A stretch of DNA of 64,000 bases from Lepeophtheirus salmonis (GCF_016086655.4 NC_052138.2:36281403-36345402), one strand, 5' to 3'. Shown: positions 36,332 through 47,786, counted from the first letter of the stretch. The notes: generated from the sequence alone by a model not told the origin. Program-made: numbers and translations.

Positions 36332-36344
36332 TCTGAAATGCTAT

Positions 36345-37130
36345 GGAATGGATCTCATGTGATTGCAGCCACTATGGAGGACTTCAGTAAGTCCACACTC
36401 GGGTGTGAGGTCCTGTTTGTTTCCTTCTCCAAAGTCCCCCAGTTAGAAAATTGGGTTCAAATCTGGTGAGGAAGGGGGCTATATCTCTTTGGAATATAAT
36501 CGAACCATGTCATCTGTGCAGATCTTATGACACTTGATGGAGGTGTGAGAGGGGGAAAGGTGGGCGAGATCTTTGATGCACCGCCTTTTTGCTTGTTTCT
36601 CGCTCATGATGATGAAATGAAAAAAGGATTTGTATAGTTTGTCTGTGTAAAAAGGACGATAGAAACAGAATATCAAAAAATAATCACTAAACCTTTTGAT
36701 AGGAACTTTATTGTTATTAAGAAGGTATTGAAACTTTTGGGTCGTCTGTGCAGGAGCAGAGTCTTTCTGAAACACGAACTGGGTTCCACAGGCCTTTTGG
36801 ATCATCCAGGGAATTACAATAGTCTTCAAAACTTCATAGAATCTATCTGATCTGACCCCTTCCCTCGAATTAAAGAAAAATAGGGGTATCACTGCCTTAG
36901 GAGATCCCTCCACTGACTTCTTCAGCCCTGTCACAAACCTCGTGGTTCTCTTTCGATTACATCTAGGACTGCGGGCCTTTCTCTGGACCTTGTCCTCCTC
37001 CTTCCCGGCCTTGTACATCCGGTAAACAGTAAAGTTAGGTTAGCCAGTCACCTTCATTATAATAAGAGAGTCGTTCCCCGCGTTAGTGAGTTTGACAATT
37101 ATAATCGTTTATTATTGTCTCAAACAAAAG
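36345..37130 (-). pseudogene. Rearranged Tc1-like transposase with duplicated N-terminus
   Basis: Read 5' to 3' on the minus strand it starts with an N-terminal part (TVYRMYKAGKEEDKVQRKAR, FVTGLKKSVEGSP). A deletion joins this to KAVIPLFFFNSREGVRSDRF, VLKTIVIPWMIQKACGTQFV and the second catalytic block FQKDSAPAQTTQKFQYLLNN. It is then interrupted by what looks like the 5' leader and true start of a transposase (MSEKQAKRRCIKDLA). It resumes with IWPPSSPDLNP-type sequence (PPSSPDLNPIF, third catalytic Asp) and LKSSIVAA-like tail. A 179-codon frame (36479-37018) runs through the fusion by chance. The first Asp block is missing. Confidence 0.75.
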
Positions 37131-37764
37131 ATGATAACATAACCTCTCAAATGGTATATTAAAATGATATATACATACTCTCTTTATTGGTGTGGATTCA
37201 GTTAAAGTCAGTCATAATTTATCAGCCAAGTTTTAAACATTTAAAATAATGTTGATATTCAGAGATCTGCATACTTTTTTTATGTGGAACACAATGTTAA
37301 AAGTTTGCTTGCCAGTAGGCATAAGAGATATGTATTATTATTTATTCATTTCCATAATTTTTATATACCTAATATATCCTGAAAAAGGTCAGAGAAGTCA
37401 AAAGATCCCAGTAAAACTGGAGAGTAAGTACTACTTATTTTTAGACATAATATAATGTACGCACCTAACGTAGGTTTTCTACTTATTATTTTCTTGTAAA
37501 TAGTAACTACCAAATAACATACATCTCTAACATATGGGTCAATAAACAATATAAATATATCCTTAAGCATTTTCTTTGATATTCCAGGCATGAAAATGTT
37601 TTTTTATTGTCTTTAAGTTTATACGACTACCAACATAAAAGAAGTATTTCTTCAATATATATGTTAGACTGGTACATAAATGTATTTTCTTGTTAAAAAT
37701 ATTGTTACGGCATAGTTAAAAAAATGTTTTATTTGTTTTTTGTAAAAAAAATGAAGAAGTATAA
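37131..37764. other. AT-rich stretch
   Basis: Open frames 37249-37455 (+) and 37361-37591 (-) overlap and are unsupported. Confidence 0.4.
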
Positions 37765-37960
37765 GGGTTGTATTAAATATGCCCTACAAAACTGGAGCGG
37801 TTTTTGCAAAGTAGCCAATCTGAAGAAGGTTTTTTTTTATTTTCCAAAGCCGCTACGATTATTATTTAATTTTGGAGATGAGAGCATCTAAGTATAAAGT
37901 AATAATTAGTCCCTATGCTCATGAAAGACACAGAATAATAATGTATCAATAATTTTCTAA
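37765..37960 (-). repeat. Dispersed repeat R1, copy 2
   Basis: GAGCATCTAAGTATAAAGTA and CTCATGAAAGACACAGAATA match copies at 32570 and 54110. Homology to copy 1 resumes at 38240-38370 (CACGACAGCTAAC, AAATTGTCAGGTTACC), so the copy is split by ~280 bases containing the direct repeat at 38060. Confidence 0.5.
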
Positions 37961-38059
37961 GCATACATGTAATTTAAAATGTACAAAAAAATATATAGTA
38001 TTTTTTACACGTTCAGATCAAGTAATTATTAATTAAATCCCATGAATAAATCAATGTTA

Positions 38060-38190
38060 AAAGTACTGCATATTTAAATTATAATGAGTCTCGTTGGCAA
38101 AAAAAAAATTGTTAAGAAAATATATACAATCACTAATGGGTTAAGGATTACGTAGCCAAGCGAGCTAGATACAGGCTACCCTGCAAAAGC
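38060..38190 (+). repeat. Direct repeat flanking a transposase remnant, left copy
   Basis: GTTAAGAAAATATATACAAT and GGGTTAAGGATTACGTAGCC match 39210-39390 in the same orientation, ~1.15 kb apart. The right copy has ~45 extra bases. Confidence 0.7.
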
Positions 38191-38654
38191 CCAACTGATT
38201 TTTAACAAGCCCCAATATAGCCCCAGCATGGCCTAAAAAATGCCACGACAGCTAACTTTCTCTCCTCCCAAACATTCTTCAAATTGTCAGGTTACCTCTT
38301 CCTTTTTCGGTTTCTTATATTTTTATAGAGCGGCAGGATTTATGCATCACTGACGATCATTATTAAAACTATAGTGCTCCGAACTCCCTAATACTTTAGA
38401 ACTTTCAAAAAAGGAGAAAGAATAAATATCAAGAGCTCTAATGAGAACTCTAATATATTCACGAGGTTTTTGAAAATTTTATATCCTTAAAAATAAGGGT
38501 GAGTACAAACGAAATGGTTAAAAAGTATGATTCAATGCCGCTTCATGTATTGAATTATTTGAGTCATCACGGGCTTATTATTTAACCAATTTAACACACA
38601 ATGTATTAAAGTTCATTGCAGGATCCTTGGTGAATTAAAAAATAAGTTTACGAA

Positions 38655-39113
38655 CTATTTGTTATTAATTGAAACCCAAAAAACATGTTTTAGTCGTTGA
38701 TGGAAGCTGTTGTAGACCTCTGAATGTACCAGAAGATCATGGGGCCCAGGCATCGTTGACATGGCCTTCAGGGCACGTCCACTTTTGTGGCATCTCTTCC
38801 AGTTATTGAACTCCACGTGAGACAAGTTGGAATAGTGTAGGCGTTGATGTCTGAGCTGTATGGTGCCCAAAATTATTTTGCCTGCAAGTACAATTCAAGA
38901 GGTTGACTTTTTCTTAAAGGCCAACTTCAGGCAGTTGACGGATACAGAGTGTTTCCTGCCTGCTCCTGGAGAGTATATGTTGTCCTACTCGACCTTTAAC
39001 TGCATTGATACTTTGTAAATCGTCTTCCTCGTGGCCCCAGTTTGATCCCGGATGGCCTTCTTGGACAATGCCGAGCTGAGGATCTCAATCTTTTTCTCGT
39101 ACTGTGTGTTCAT
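38655..39113 (-). pseudogene. Tc1-like transposase, N- and C-terminus only
   Basis: The start ATG is at 39111-39113: MNTQYEKKIEILSSALSKKA, IRDQTGATRKTIYKVSMQLK (helix-turn-helix). It is followed by GAGRKHSVSVNCLKLAFKKK, then a stop and deletion. The C-terminal region retains YSSDINAY (third Asp block, degraded), RCHKSGRALKAMST and EVYNSFHQRLKHV (tail helix), with a final stop at 38655. There is no catalytic core. The fragment at 4325-4420 belongs to the same family. Confidence 0.72.
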
Positions 39114-39209
39114 GTGGTGACTAGGTCAATATATTTCTTAGCAATAGATAGCTAATTACATTGTAAAAAAAAATGACACTTAACCTCTCAAAATTTACTT
39201 ACATAATTA

Positions 39210-39390
39210 ATAAATGCATATATAAATTATCATGAGCCTCCTTGGCAAAAAAAATTGTTAAGAAAATATATTTTCATGCAGATATTTAATGTTTACTTAT
39301 ACTGATGTGTTTTATCACATTATCAGCACTAATGGGTTAAGGATTACGTAGCCAAGCAAGCTAGATAAAGCTACCCTTCTTTTTTTTTTA
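39210..39390 (+). repeat. Direct repeat flanking a transposase remnant, right copy
   Basis: GTTAAGAAAATATATTTTCA and GGGTTAAGGATTACGTAGCC match the left copy at 38060-38190. An ~45-base segment (TTTATCACATTATCAGC region) is present only here. Confidence 0.7.
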
Positions 39391-40885
39391 CATACCAGCA
39401 GGACATGTTTTATCCATAATCATTCAGGGATACCCAGCCTTTAAATATAATTGGGCGCATAGTCACTTGAAATATTAAAACGGTCCATAGAACTTATTTA
39501 ATTAAATTTCATGAAAAATGGTTACAGAAAACAAAATTATTGAATACATATTTATTTCAAATTTAAGCCAAATATAAAAAAAATTATATTTTTTCCCCCA
39601 GAGCTATAATTTTTCAAAAATTCATTTATTTCTGAAATATTTTTTAGGTTTACACGTATTATGTGCGTTTTAAGCGTATGATATTGCCACAATTTTGCTT
39701 AAAAAAATACTACATGTGTTGAGTATGAGTAGTTGACCTCATTGCAACATCAACCGGGCCACAGGTTGGACAATCCTGTTCTAAGTGGTATCAATCAAAG
39801 TTTAGAGATTGCGCATTGCCCTTGAAGTTACTAAATTTCTTATATTTTTGCAGAAATAAGGAGTGTGAGCTTTTATTGGTTTTTGAGTCTAACATAATAT
39901 CTTTTTTGAAAGGTGTTTTTAAGGTGAACAGTGAAATCTTTTCTTTAACAAAAAAGAGTTTTTTGAACAAGCACACATTTGGAAAAAAAAAATCATAATG
40001 AATTTAAGTGACAGTCTAATGTACTTATCTTGATAAGCCAATCATTTAGAAATAGGTATAAGGCACTCTAAATTCAACATACACTTCCTTTTAAGAATAT
40101 TTCACTTGTTATGTAATTTCGTTCTTATAAGAGGTTTAAATGCAATATCAATTATTCTTTTTAACGTAATTAGTATATTACTTACGTACCAACATGTATA
40201 GTATATGGCATTAAATGGATTCTTACGTTACCATAAAGTAGGTGTAATAAATATAAATGCATTATGTTTCCATTAGATGTGTATCTTGTTTTGTAACAGT
40301 ACATTCGGTTTACGCTAGAGGGTGTTAGAAAGATAAGATTTCATTAAAAAAACTTTTTAAGACGGTTTTGTGATTAATTGACTCAAGATTCTTTGTAGCG
40401 CGGTAATTTTGATGTCACTGATGTACTCTGGTAGGCTTAATGAAAAAAATGTGTATAAAGCATTGGAAATGGTTGAGTCCGACCCACATGTAAGCACTGT
40501 TTTGATTGCCAAGAAGATTAACATTTAAAAAAAAAATTACCATGAACCTTTTAAGAATGTTTTAGAGGAGAGCAGGTAATATGTAGTGTCGTTTCATTAG
40601 TTCGGCTACAAGCAGTTGTTACCATAGGGAAAAGGAAATAAACAAGGACATAGGCAAGAGATACTTTGATGTCCATCCTCAATTCTAATCGAGTCCAACA
40701 ACTTACAACTATAACTATGCAACAAATCCTCAGGGTTACTCTCTGCCTTTATGTGCAGACACAAAGCTGCAATCCGGTTTTGTATATGTTGTTTCCAAGT
40801 TGTAATGTATCTATGAATAAAAAAATAAAAGCAGATACTGAAAGCTTGATAGTTTCTGATTTATTTCATTAGATGAAATCGCAAC
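39391..40885. other. AT-rich stretch
   Basis: Opposed frames at 39791-39998 and a plus frame at 40666-40872 are unsupported. No gene recognised. Confidence 0.35.
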
Positions 40886-40889
40886 CAAC

Positions 40890-41416
40890 CTTAATTACCG
40901 TCACTATAAGTGGCTGAAAGCGTTATCATGCCTTCGGCACTTGGTCAGCTGGCAAATGATAGAACTCCTTTTTCATAAGATTGATAGTTTCGTCTTTGGT
41001 GTGGAAGGAGATTCAATTGGTTTGTAATTCGATCGCTCCACATACAGAAAAAGTCCATCAGATTCAGATACGGCCTGTTTGGAGGCCAAATGTTTGGCGA
41101 GATGAAGTCGTCAAAATAGTCTACTTTTCGGTACTTTTTTTAGAGGGGGAGTAGGGACTTGAGTTCTGCTGCCACATGTAAGGATACTTTTGTGTCTAAC
41201 ACGTCCAGGTAGGCATCAATGCTGATCCTGAGGGGAGAATACATGGATTTTGAGCTCGAATTGCGGCGTTCAAATGTCCTCCTAATCTTGTTAAAGTACG
41301 TCTTATTAAGTCTCAGAGTTTGAGGAAGTGTTATGTTGTCGCTCCCGGCGTAGATTCCAAAGAGGGCTCCGTTCTTTTCAAATTTTTGGGACAACGAATT
41401 CGTCAATTGATTCCAT
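40890..41416 (-). pseudogene. Tc1-like transposase, shortened core
   Basis: The start ATG at 41414-41416 (MESIDEFVVPKI) is shared with the copy at 47787-48088. It continues with a HTH region (GSDNITLPQTLRLNKTYFNK, IRRTFERR). After a deletion it reads PLRISIDAYLDVLDTKVSLH (the stretch before the second Asp), then NIWPPNRPYLN.MDFF (third Asp block SPDLN degraded to RPYLN). The C-terminus TKDETINLMKKEFYHLPADQ follows in another frame. The first two Asp residues are missing. Confidence 0.75.
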
Positions 41417-42697
41417 ATTTTCTAAATGGTGCAAGTTTGAACAAGCTATCTAACAAAAAAATCCAGGAAATGGGATGTCTGCTTTGTTCTAGTTAGTGCT
41501 AAAACATACATAGCTAGCTGCCTCATTTTTGGGCGTCCAATAAGGTTTCACTCTCTCCGGAAAATTTTCATTGAATCTGCAGCAAAATACGCAGCCTTTT
41601 CCTTAAGGATCCCCCGCTACGAGGATAGGGAATGGAATTACACTGCATACATTGTTCGATTTTTCCCACAATGGTAAAATAAGTTCTACTCAACCCTTAA
41701 ACGTTTTGAAAGAAGATACTTGATGATTAGGAAATCAACATCGAGGGCATAATTGTTTTTTATTTGTCTGTTTTAATTAAATCATTTTCATATTTATGTA
41801 CTCATATTTTGTAGCGGTAGGCATTAATATATTTTTATATAAGTCTGTAATAAACATAAATTGTTAATAATTGATCTAGGGGGTTAATTGTAAACTATTA
41901 CGTTTATTTATGATTAATTTTACCGTAATCTCTCTTAATGTATTTTATTATCATTTTAATCTTTATATTATTTTATTAAATTTTAATAAAAGCACAATAA
42001 AAAAAATAAAACAATCGGCTGTTTAAGTGCCTCGCGTTTACCCAAGAGAGTGTGCCAAAGGGGTGGCATAGATAGCTTACGCACTCTTCATAAGCAAAAA
42101 ACTAATTAACTAAGAAACGTCGATTTTGTAAAGTATGTAAAAAGTTTTTTAATGGGAAAAAGTAAGTAGAACTTATTCAGGTTCATAGCTCTTTTATTCT
42201 ACGTATGTATTCATTTTTGATCTTCTCCCACTTCATTCTTTCATCTACGGAGCCTTAGGTACCCAAAGACTTAACTCATTCATAGGTATGTACTAATTGA
42301 GATGAAGATATTAATCAAAGACCATTCAAAAAACGCTGCATTAAAAATGAATAGTTAATTTGCATAATTTATACATTTCTAAATTATCATTTAGATAAAT
42401 ATGTGCAGATTTGAGCATTTTTGTTTTTATTGAGTAGGGGGACTATAACAAGTAAGAAAATAAATTGTTAAAAAATTGCCGACTTATAAATGATAATTTT
42501 TTATTAACTTTTTAACAATATCCCTTCAACATTAACACTGTGTTAGCCTATAATCTCTTTGCGCTTGTCTTGTACAGGGTAGACGCTAAATACTGTAAAA
42601 TGAATAATCGCCTATAAATATATTTTTTTTTTTTCATTAGTAACCGGAAAGATTGAATAAATACTACTTAAAATCCTACCATTGATGACAAAAACAA
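41417..42697. other. AT-rich stretch
   Basis: A moderately less AT-rich patch at 41520-41700 is open on the plus strand but unrecognised. The rest is AT filler. Confidence 0.35.
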
Positions 42698-42905
42698 TTA
42701 GTCCAAATGATCACCTTGTATAGAAAGTACAACTTTAAGTCTATTAGGCAAGGAATCACAGTAGGCAGGGGCCACTTCTTTGGGAATGTGGCATTATTCC
42801 TTAATGAGGAAGACTCTCAATACATCCAAATTAGGAATAGCTTTCTCACAAACGGTGCTAGGATATTTAATTCCCAGTCATTTCATTACATGTCTTTTAA
42901 TTCCT
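42698..42905 (-). pseudogene. Transposase C-terminal remnant
   Basis: Read on the minus strand: KAIPNLDVLRVFLIKE, HIPKEV, then CDSLPNRLKVVLSIQGDHLD with a stop at 42698-42700. This is the C-terminal helix pattern of Tc1/mariner-type transposases (DSFP.RLKAVI...GDHID). Everything upstream is missing; the adjoining foldback element begins ~15 bases away. Confidence 0.7.
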
Positions 42906-42920
42906 ACTAGTTCACAGCCC

Positions 42921-43673
42921 AGCCCTCCCTCTATAGCCCTACACAAACATTACTAGCTAGTTTAGAAACGTAACCCGTATGACGTCACTAAATATCCCTG
43001 TTCAAAAGGGGAATAAAATATCTGGTGATTAATTTTACAGGGAATAAAATTACTTGCACTAAAAAGGCAGAAATGAACGCAGAAGGTCACGCTCGCAGAA
43101 GGTATCTTCCAAAATCGATCAGAGTTTAAAATCCATTATATTCTATTCGGACAGGATGAAGACTAAATGGTGTTACTTCAAAAGCTAAGCAAATAAGTCG
43201 AAGGCAATTTTTCCATCATGACCATATTTGCATTCCTACAAATTATACTCATAATCTGTAAATTTATCCCGCTAGAGAGACTGTAAAAAGAGTCAACCAG
43301 ACGGCTGAATTAATTATGAAACAAAAAAATGTTTATTTATTAACATTATCTCAATTAAATAATTGAAAACAATGGTTTGATATGTTGCTTTTAAAAAGCA
43401 AAAAGGGATTGAAATTGTAACTGTTCTATACAAAAATAAAATATCTAACTACGAGACGACAAAAAAAAAAAGAAGATGGAGCAGAAAAAAATGAACATAG
43501 CACAGAACGAGATTTTTAATAAAGTCAAGTCCAAATTTAAGCGGATTTCCCCCCCCCCAATTGATCAGACATTTCATTCCTCTTTTGAAGAGGGATATTT
43601 AGTGACGTCATACGGTTTACGTTTCTAAACTAGTTAGTAATGTTTGTTTAGGGCTGGCTATAGAGGGAGGCCT
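42921..43673. mobile_element. Foldback/MITE-like element with ~112-bp inverted repeats
   Basis: The left arm 42921-43032 (CCCTCCCTCTATAGCC, ACAAACATTACTAGCTAGTT, GAAACGTAACCCGTATGACG) pairs with the right arm 43558-43673 at roughly 85-90% by eye. The arms enclose ~525 bp with no coding frame. Each arm contains the palindrome TGACGTCA (42980-42987 and 43603-43610). It has no transposase, so any movement would be non-autonomous. The superfamily is unclear; no clean target duplication was found. Confidence 0.8.
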
Positions 43674-43676
43674 TGC

Positions 43677-43830
43677 CTAATATCGAAAATGGATGTAAGA
43701 TGATAGGGCGTATATATATTAGCTGTGGGATGGTACGCTAAGCCCACGGTTTGGGACGAACTGCAATTCTGTACTGTATAAAAGTTAAATGATTAAAAAA
43801 AAATAGAATTAAAATCTTACCGTCGAAATC
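43677..43830 (+). repeat. Flank shared with the 61 kb transposon copy
   Basis: AATGGATGTAAGATGATAGG, GTGGGATGGTACGCTAAGCC and GTACTGTATAAAAGTTAAAT recur in reverse at 61441-61580, adjacent to the homologous transposase. This is either part of the element or a co-duplicated flank. Confidence 0.65.
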
Positions 43831-43934
43831 GAGGCCGTCTAGACTCAGTTATAAAAGTACTTGACGCCGTTCGAAAACGCTGACAAAAAGCTACAATTTG
43901 ATGCTTGTTTAGTTTTTTGTGCAATCAAAAAAGT

Positions 43935-44561
43935 CCGAACAACAAGCAAAACGGCAGAGGGTTTACGATCTCCTCCGGGCGCAAGTCGATCTCTAACAAT
44001 AAGATCTTCACAGTTGACGCTATTCTGAACAGTAGGAATGATGGCTTCTCGGCTGAAGAAAAGATCAGGTCGAGGGAACTTTCTGAACGAAACATCCAGC
44101 TCAGGGCATAGTCCATGGCGTCGGGGCGTCTGCCCGCAGTAAGATACCTACCTACTTCTTCAAGGCCAACGAGAAAGTCAACAGGGACGTCTCTAAAAGG
44201 TCTACAGGTACCATGTCTTGCCATGGTTGAACATAACGTTCTTCAGAGACAACTATCTATCTATCCAAGACGGCACCCCGAAACACCCGTCCAAGAAGGT
44301 GCAGCATTTCTGCATGACTGCCTTCTGGCAGGTAGACTTCTGCACTTCGTCTTCACCCGAAGTGAGCCCCTGGACTTTACTGTTTAGTGCTTTTTTGAGA
44401 GAAAAATGAACAAGATTACTCCCTCGAATTTCGATGCCCTGAAGGCCGTGATCACGGAGGAGTGGAACAATTAGTGCTCAGACTTAATCCAGTCCAGCTG
44501 TGCTTCTGTTTGTCCCCGTATTGAAACCATCATTCAGAATGGAGGGGGACATATTGAATAA
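43935..44561 (+). pseudogene. Tc1/mariner-type transposase, 44 kb copy
   Basis: HTH region EQQAKRQRVYDLLRAQV, then SKIPTYFFKANEKVNRDV. The second catalytic block is decayed (IQDGTPKHPSKKVQHFCMTA). SSSPEVSPWTLLF lies where the family has SPD, so the third-block Asp is Glu. The C-terminus FFERKMNKI-PSNFDALKAVI, TEEWN, RIETIIQNGGGHIE follows with a stop at 44559-44561. The first Asp region is missing. Two stops (TTTAGTGC, CAATTAGTGC) are identical in the 61 kb copy. The element continues to an inverted-repeat-like end GGCTTTCAAAGTTTTCTAAT near 44670. Confidence 0.82.
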
Positions 44562-44674
44562 AAAGTGTAAAAAAGTGTTGAATTACCAACATTTGCCTCA
44601 AAAGTTTGCCATAAAAATGGAAAAAATTAAAAAGATAAAGAAGTGAAAACGGCTTTCAAAGTTTTCTAATTAAA

Positions 44675-44805
44675 AATTCAGTTGTTGTCAATAGCTATGG
44701 ATTTTTGAAATTTATTTTCAAAAAATAGAATATTTGAAATTTAATTTTAGAATTTTTTAGAAATAGCTATGGATTTTCAAAAAAAATTCCTAATATTCCA
44801 AACAG
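44675..44805. repeat. A/T-palindromic repeat units
   Basis: Two units with AATAGCTATGGATTTT and AAATTTATTTTCAAAAAATA match the interior of the 17100 and 25049 repeats. They sit directly beside the transposon end. Confidence 0.5.
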
Positions 44806-44807
44806 AC

Positions 44808-44858
44808 ACATATACCGGTTGATTTAAAAAAATTGTTTTTTAATCAACCGGTATATGT
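44808..44858. repeat. Perfect 17-bp inverted repeat (hairpin)
   Basis: ACATATACCGGTTGATT (44808-44824) is exactly complementary to 44842-44858. An A6/T6 stretch extends the stem with one bulge, leaving a tiny loop. It is unlike the TIR of any element here. Confidence 0.9.
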
Positions 44859-47090
44859 ATTGCCGGACTTCAAATAGGATGTTACGTACCTAATGTCAGA
44901 GCTCTCGTACGTCTTTGTCCCTGGTATGACAATGTAATGACATTTGATGGACAATTTTTCCAAAAACAGAAACAACTAAATGAAACTTTATTAAATGCAG
45001 TGATTCTTTACTACGTGATGGATATTTATGTAGATCTTGCTTAAAAACATCATTGAAAGTCACTTTTTTATATTATTAAAAATGAAAAATAGTCTTGGAT
45101 AAATTGAAAATCCTTACCTATTGATATTTTGAATTACATAATGGAGGTGTACAAGTCCCTTATGTAATGGCTTTAAAAGTGAGAAAACTGAAGGGTTATG
45201 ATATACAGCGATATTAGGAACAAAAATAGTAATTGCTCTCTTGGATACCAAGTTTTTAGTACATAAAATAATTCGCATAGAAGAAACATCAAGTAAGAAA
45301 TCTACATAAAATCAACTATTTCTTCCATCTATTGGCAATTAAACTTCATAGGAATGCAGAAAAATAAAGAATTCACATGAAAAGCTTCTTATATATTTCA
45401 GATTTAAGAAAAATCTCGACATAGTCAACTTTCCATTTGAAAACCGTTATTTAAGTTTAGTTATTAATACCTTCTTCCAAAAAAAATGACGTCACTGGAA
45501 ATAGCCCAATACACACAATCTCATCATAGTGTATATAAGGGTCTTTTGATTACGAATTTATGTATGAATGTAAATGGGATTTTTTATATTCATAAAAAGG
45601 AAAAAGAAAATTATTTCTTAGTCAATTAAATTTCTCCCTAAAGAAAATTTAGGTGTGTAGTAAAAAAAAAATGGTTTTTCTGTATCATTTAACACGCATA
45701 TCCATGTTAAAATTTCTAGGAAAGGATAATAAAGATTTCTTTTTTTCTTTCCCCTTTTAAGACTCATATCTCTTTTTGAGTTAAAATTCTTGATTATACA
45801 TAATTATGAATACTTACCTCTTCCTCTCTCTCTCTCTTTGACTCTGTACCCAACTCATGTGGTGTTTTTAGGGTTGACTTTGAGGGATATAAATCTCCAC
45901 TTTTTATATATAAAACTTCATATTATCATATTTAAAAAAAGATGAGTAGATTTGTTAACGATGTTCCTACCTTCCCATGTAAAATTTATGTACAGTTTTT
46001 TTTAATCTTTTCTCTTTGTATACGTAGATCCTTTAAATTAAATCCTCTTTATTGAACATATTTAATTATAAAAACTTAAATTATATGCTTCTTACACGAA
46101 GCATAAAAGTTTGAAAGTAGAAGATATGAAGTTTTTTTATGTATGTATGTTATGCAATAGTACTCACATAACTTATTTTGAGAGGTTTTGTGGAAGCCAC
46201 CCTAATATCGATTTTCCTCTTAACTTTGATATTTTGGCCAAAAGTTCACCATTTTCACTTCTTGAGCTCTCTAAAGATATCCTATATAAAGTTCTGCACC
46301 AGACTGGAACTGGTCATTAAGGCAAAAAAGCAGTTATATTGATTGACAAGGTAAATAAGATTGTCCTTGATTCTATTTATTAATTAAATTTTCCAAATTT
46401 GTTTACATTTTTTGAAATATTTTATACTTTTTGTAATTTTTAAAAAGTGTTGCATTTCACACGGAGGAGCCTCAATGTAGATCACACATATATATGCAGC
46501 TTCAATACATCATATCAATCACAGTAGGCTTACAATCTTCTCTCTGATTGGTAATTCATGCATATTCCATGGTTCATTTATTTTTTCATTATTTTCTATA
46601 CCATTAAGTGTATCTCTTAAAACACGATTTTTATTTTATTTTATTTTATTTCTTCTTCTTTTTTTGACGTATTAATCTTGAAACCCATTTGCCTATTTTT
46701 ATCCCTCAAGACAGTACAAGAAGAAAGGGAAAAAAATCTTCTTCTTTTTTTTTTCCATTTGTCGTAAAAATAAATAGATTATATATATATATACACTTAA
46801 ACAATGAAACATTTAACATATAAATATATATATCTTTCTGGAAAATAGGATATTCAATAGAAATAAAAGAACTACTAACAAGGAAAGGAGGGAGCAAAAG
46901 GAATCATGTTGCCCATCAAACATTGAATGAATAAGATAGGATTAGGTGTCCTTGTGGGGTACCCCCCCCTTCCATTCTTTCTATTCATTTTCTTTCTAAA
47001 GAAAATCATTTCAGTCCATTAAAAAAGGATCAAATTAAATTAAATTGTATTTTTTTATTAGTAAAAGACTTCTGAATCCTTGGAACTTTA
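44859..47090. other. AT-rich stretch with microsatellites
   Basis: CT tract near 45820-45840, TTTTA repeats near 46625-46655, AT tract near 46775-46795. The plus frame 46111-46320 contains SPFSLLELSKDILYKVLHQT, loosely like a short box motif, but it is too short to call. No gene is claimed. Confidence 0.35.
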
Positions 47091-47224
47091 TTCGGTCATA
47101 AAATTGTTAATTTTACTAATAGTTTATTCAAAGTACTGATATTTCTGTACCTTTTAGTCCTTTTGACGACTTTTTCGACAAACATGTATATAACAAAAAT
47201 ATAATTAAAGGAAAATTCAAATTC

Positions 47225-47359
47225 ACTTACAGAGGCAATCATTGGATTTTGCTCAAAAATAGTATGCTTTTGGTTTGGTCCTAGGATGGGTTTACAAATC
47301 AATATTCGCCCCTCCGCCCTTGCAGTCTTTATTTTTATCGGTCCACCCTTTTTAACCAT
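47225..47359 (-). CDS. Candidate first coding exon with consensus donor
   Basis: The minus strand starts at ATG (MVKKGGPIKIKTARAEGRIL) and reads through PILGPNQKHTIFEQNPMIAS. It meets a textbook donor, GCCTCTGTAAGTG, at about 47229-47237. If unspliced, the frame stays open to 47096 but turns into Phe/Ile-rich AT noise right after the donor, which supports splicing. The composition (Lys, Gly, Pro, Ala) differs from the surroundings. The protein is not recognised, and no second exon was identified. Confidence 0.33.
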
Positions 47360-47559
47360 TCAATTGTCATAAGGATAGATTCGTTGGTCCTTCACTCTTA
47401 AACTATTTTTTTTATTTTTTTATTTTTCACTCGCAGTTAGGATTGAAGAATATAACGACAAAGAAAAGAAATAAAGATACCTAGTACGTATAATATTTGA
47501 GTATTACACGTCAAAAAACTTATAAAGTTTTGTCCAATCCACTCTATTGATTTTTTTTT

Positions 47560-47700
47560 AATCCGCTCTATTACTGAGACACCGAAGGGCAGATCTTAAG
47601 ACTGGACTGCATAAATAAGGACTGAGACAACACTATAAATATAGATGGATAAAGACTGAATACAAGGTACACAAGCTATCTGTGCCAGGAAAGGTTTAAA
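47560..47700 (-). repeat. Dispersed GGTCC-rich repeat
   Basis: Read on the minus strand: CTCAGTCCTTATTTATGCAG, TCCAGTCTTAAGATCTGCCC, TTCGGTGTCTCAG. These parallel the copies at 32130 and 61845. The adjoining CAGGAAAGGTTTAAA (47680-47700) also recurs at 61995-62012. Confidence 0.6.
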
Positions 47701-47786
47701 AAAACCACCCCATTTTCTCTACAACAATCAATCAAATGATTAAAATAAAACCCCGATTCTTTAATCTTGATCGATTCTGACATAAT

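Noticed and set aside
36479..37018. 179-codon frame as a single functional gene
   Set aside because: It is a fusion of rearranged transposase segments and non-coding leader; lacks the first catalytic block and HTH order is wrong.
46111..46320. Short peptide resembling a SOCS-type box (SPFSLLELSKDILYKVLHQT)
   Set aside because: Only a loose match over ~20 residues, no upstream domain and no splice context; not enough to name.
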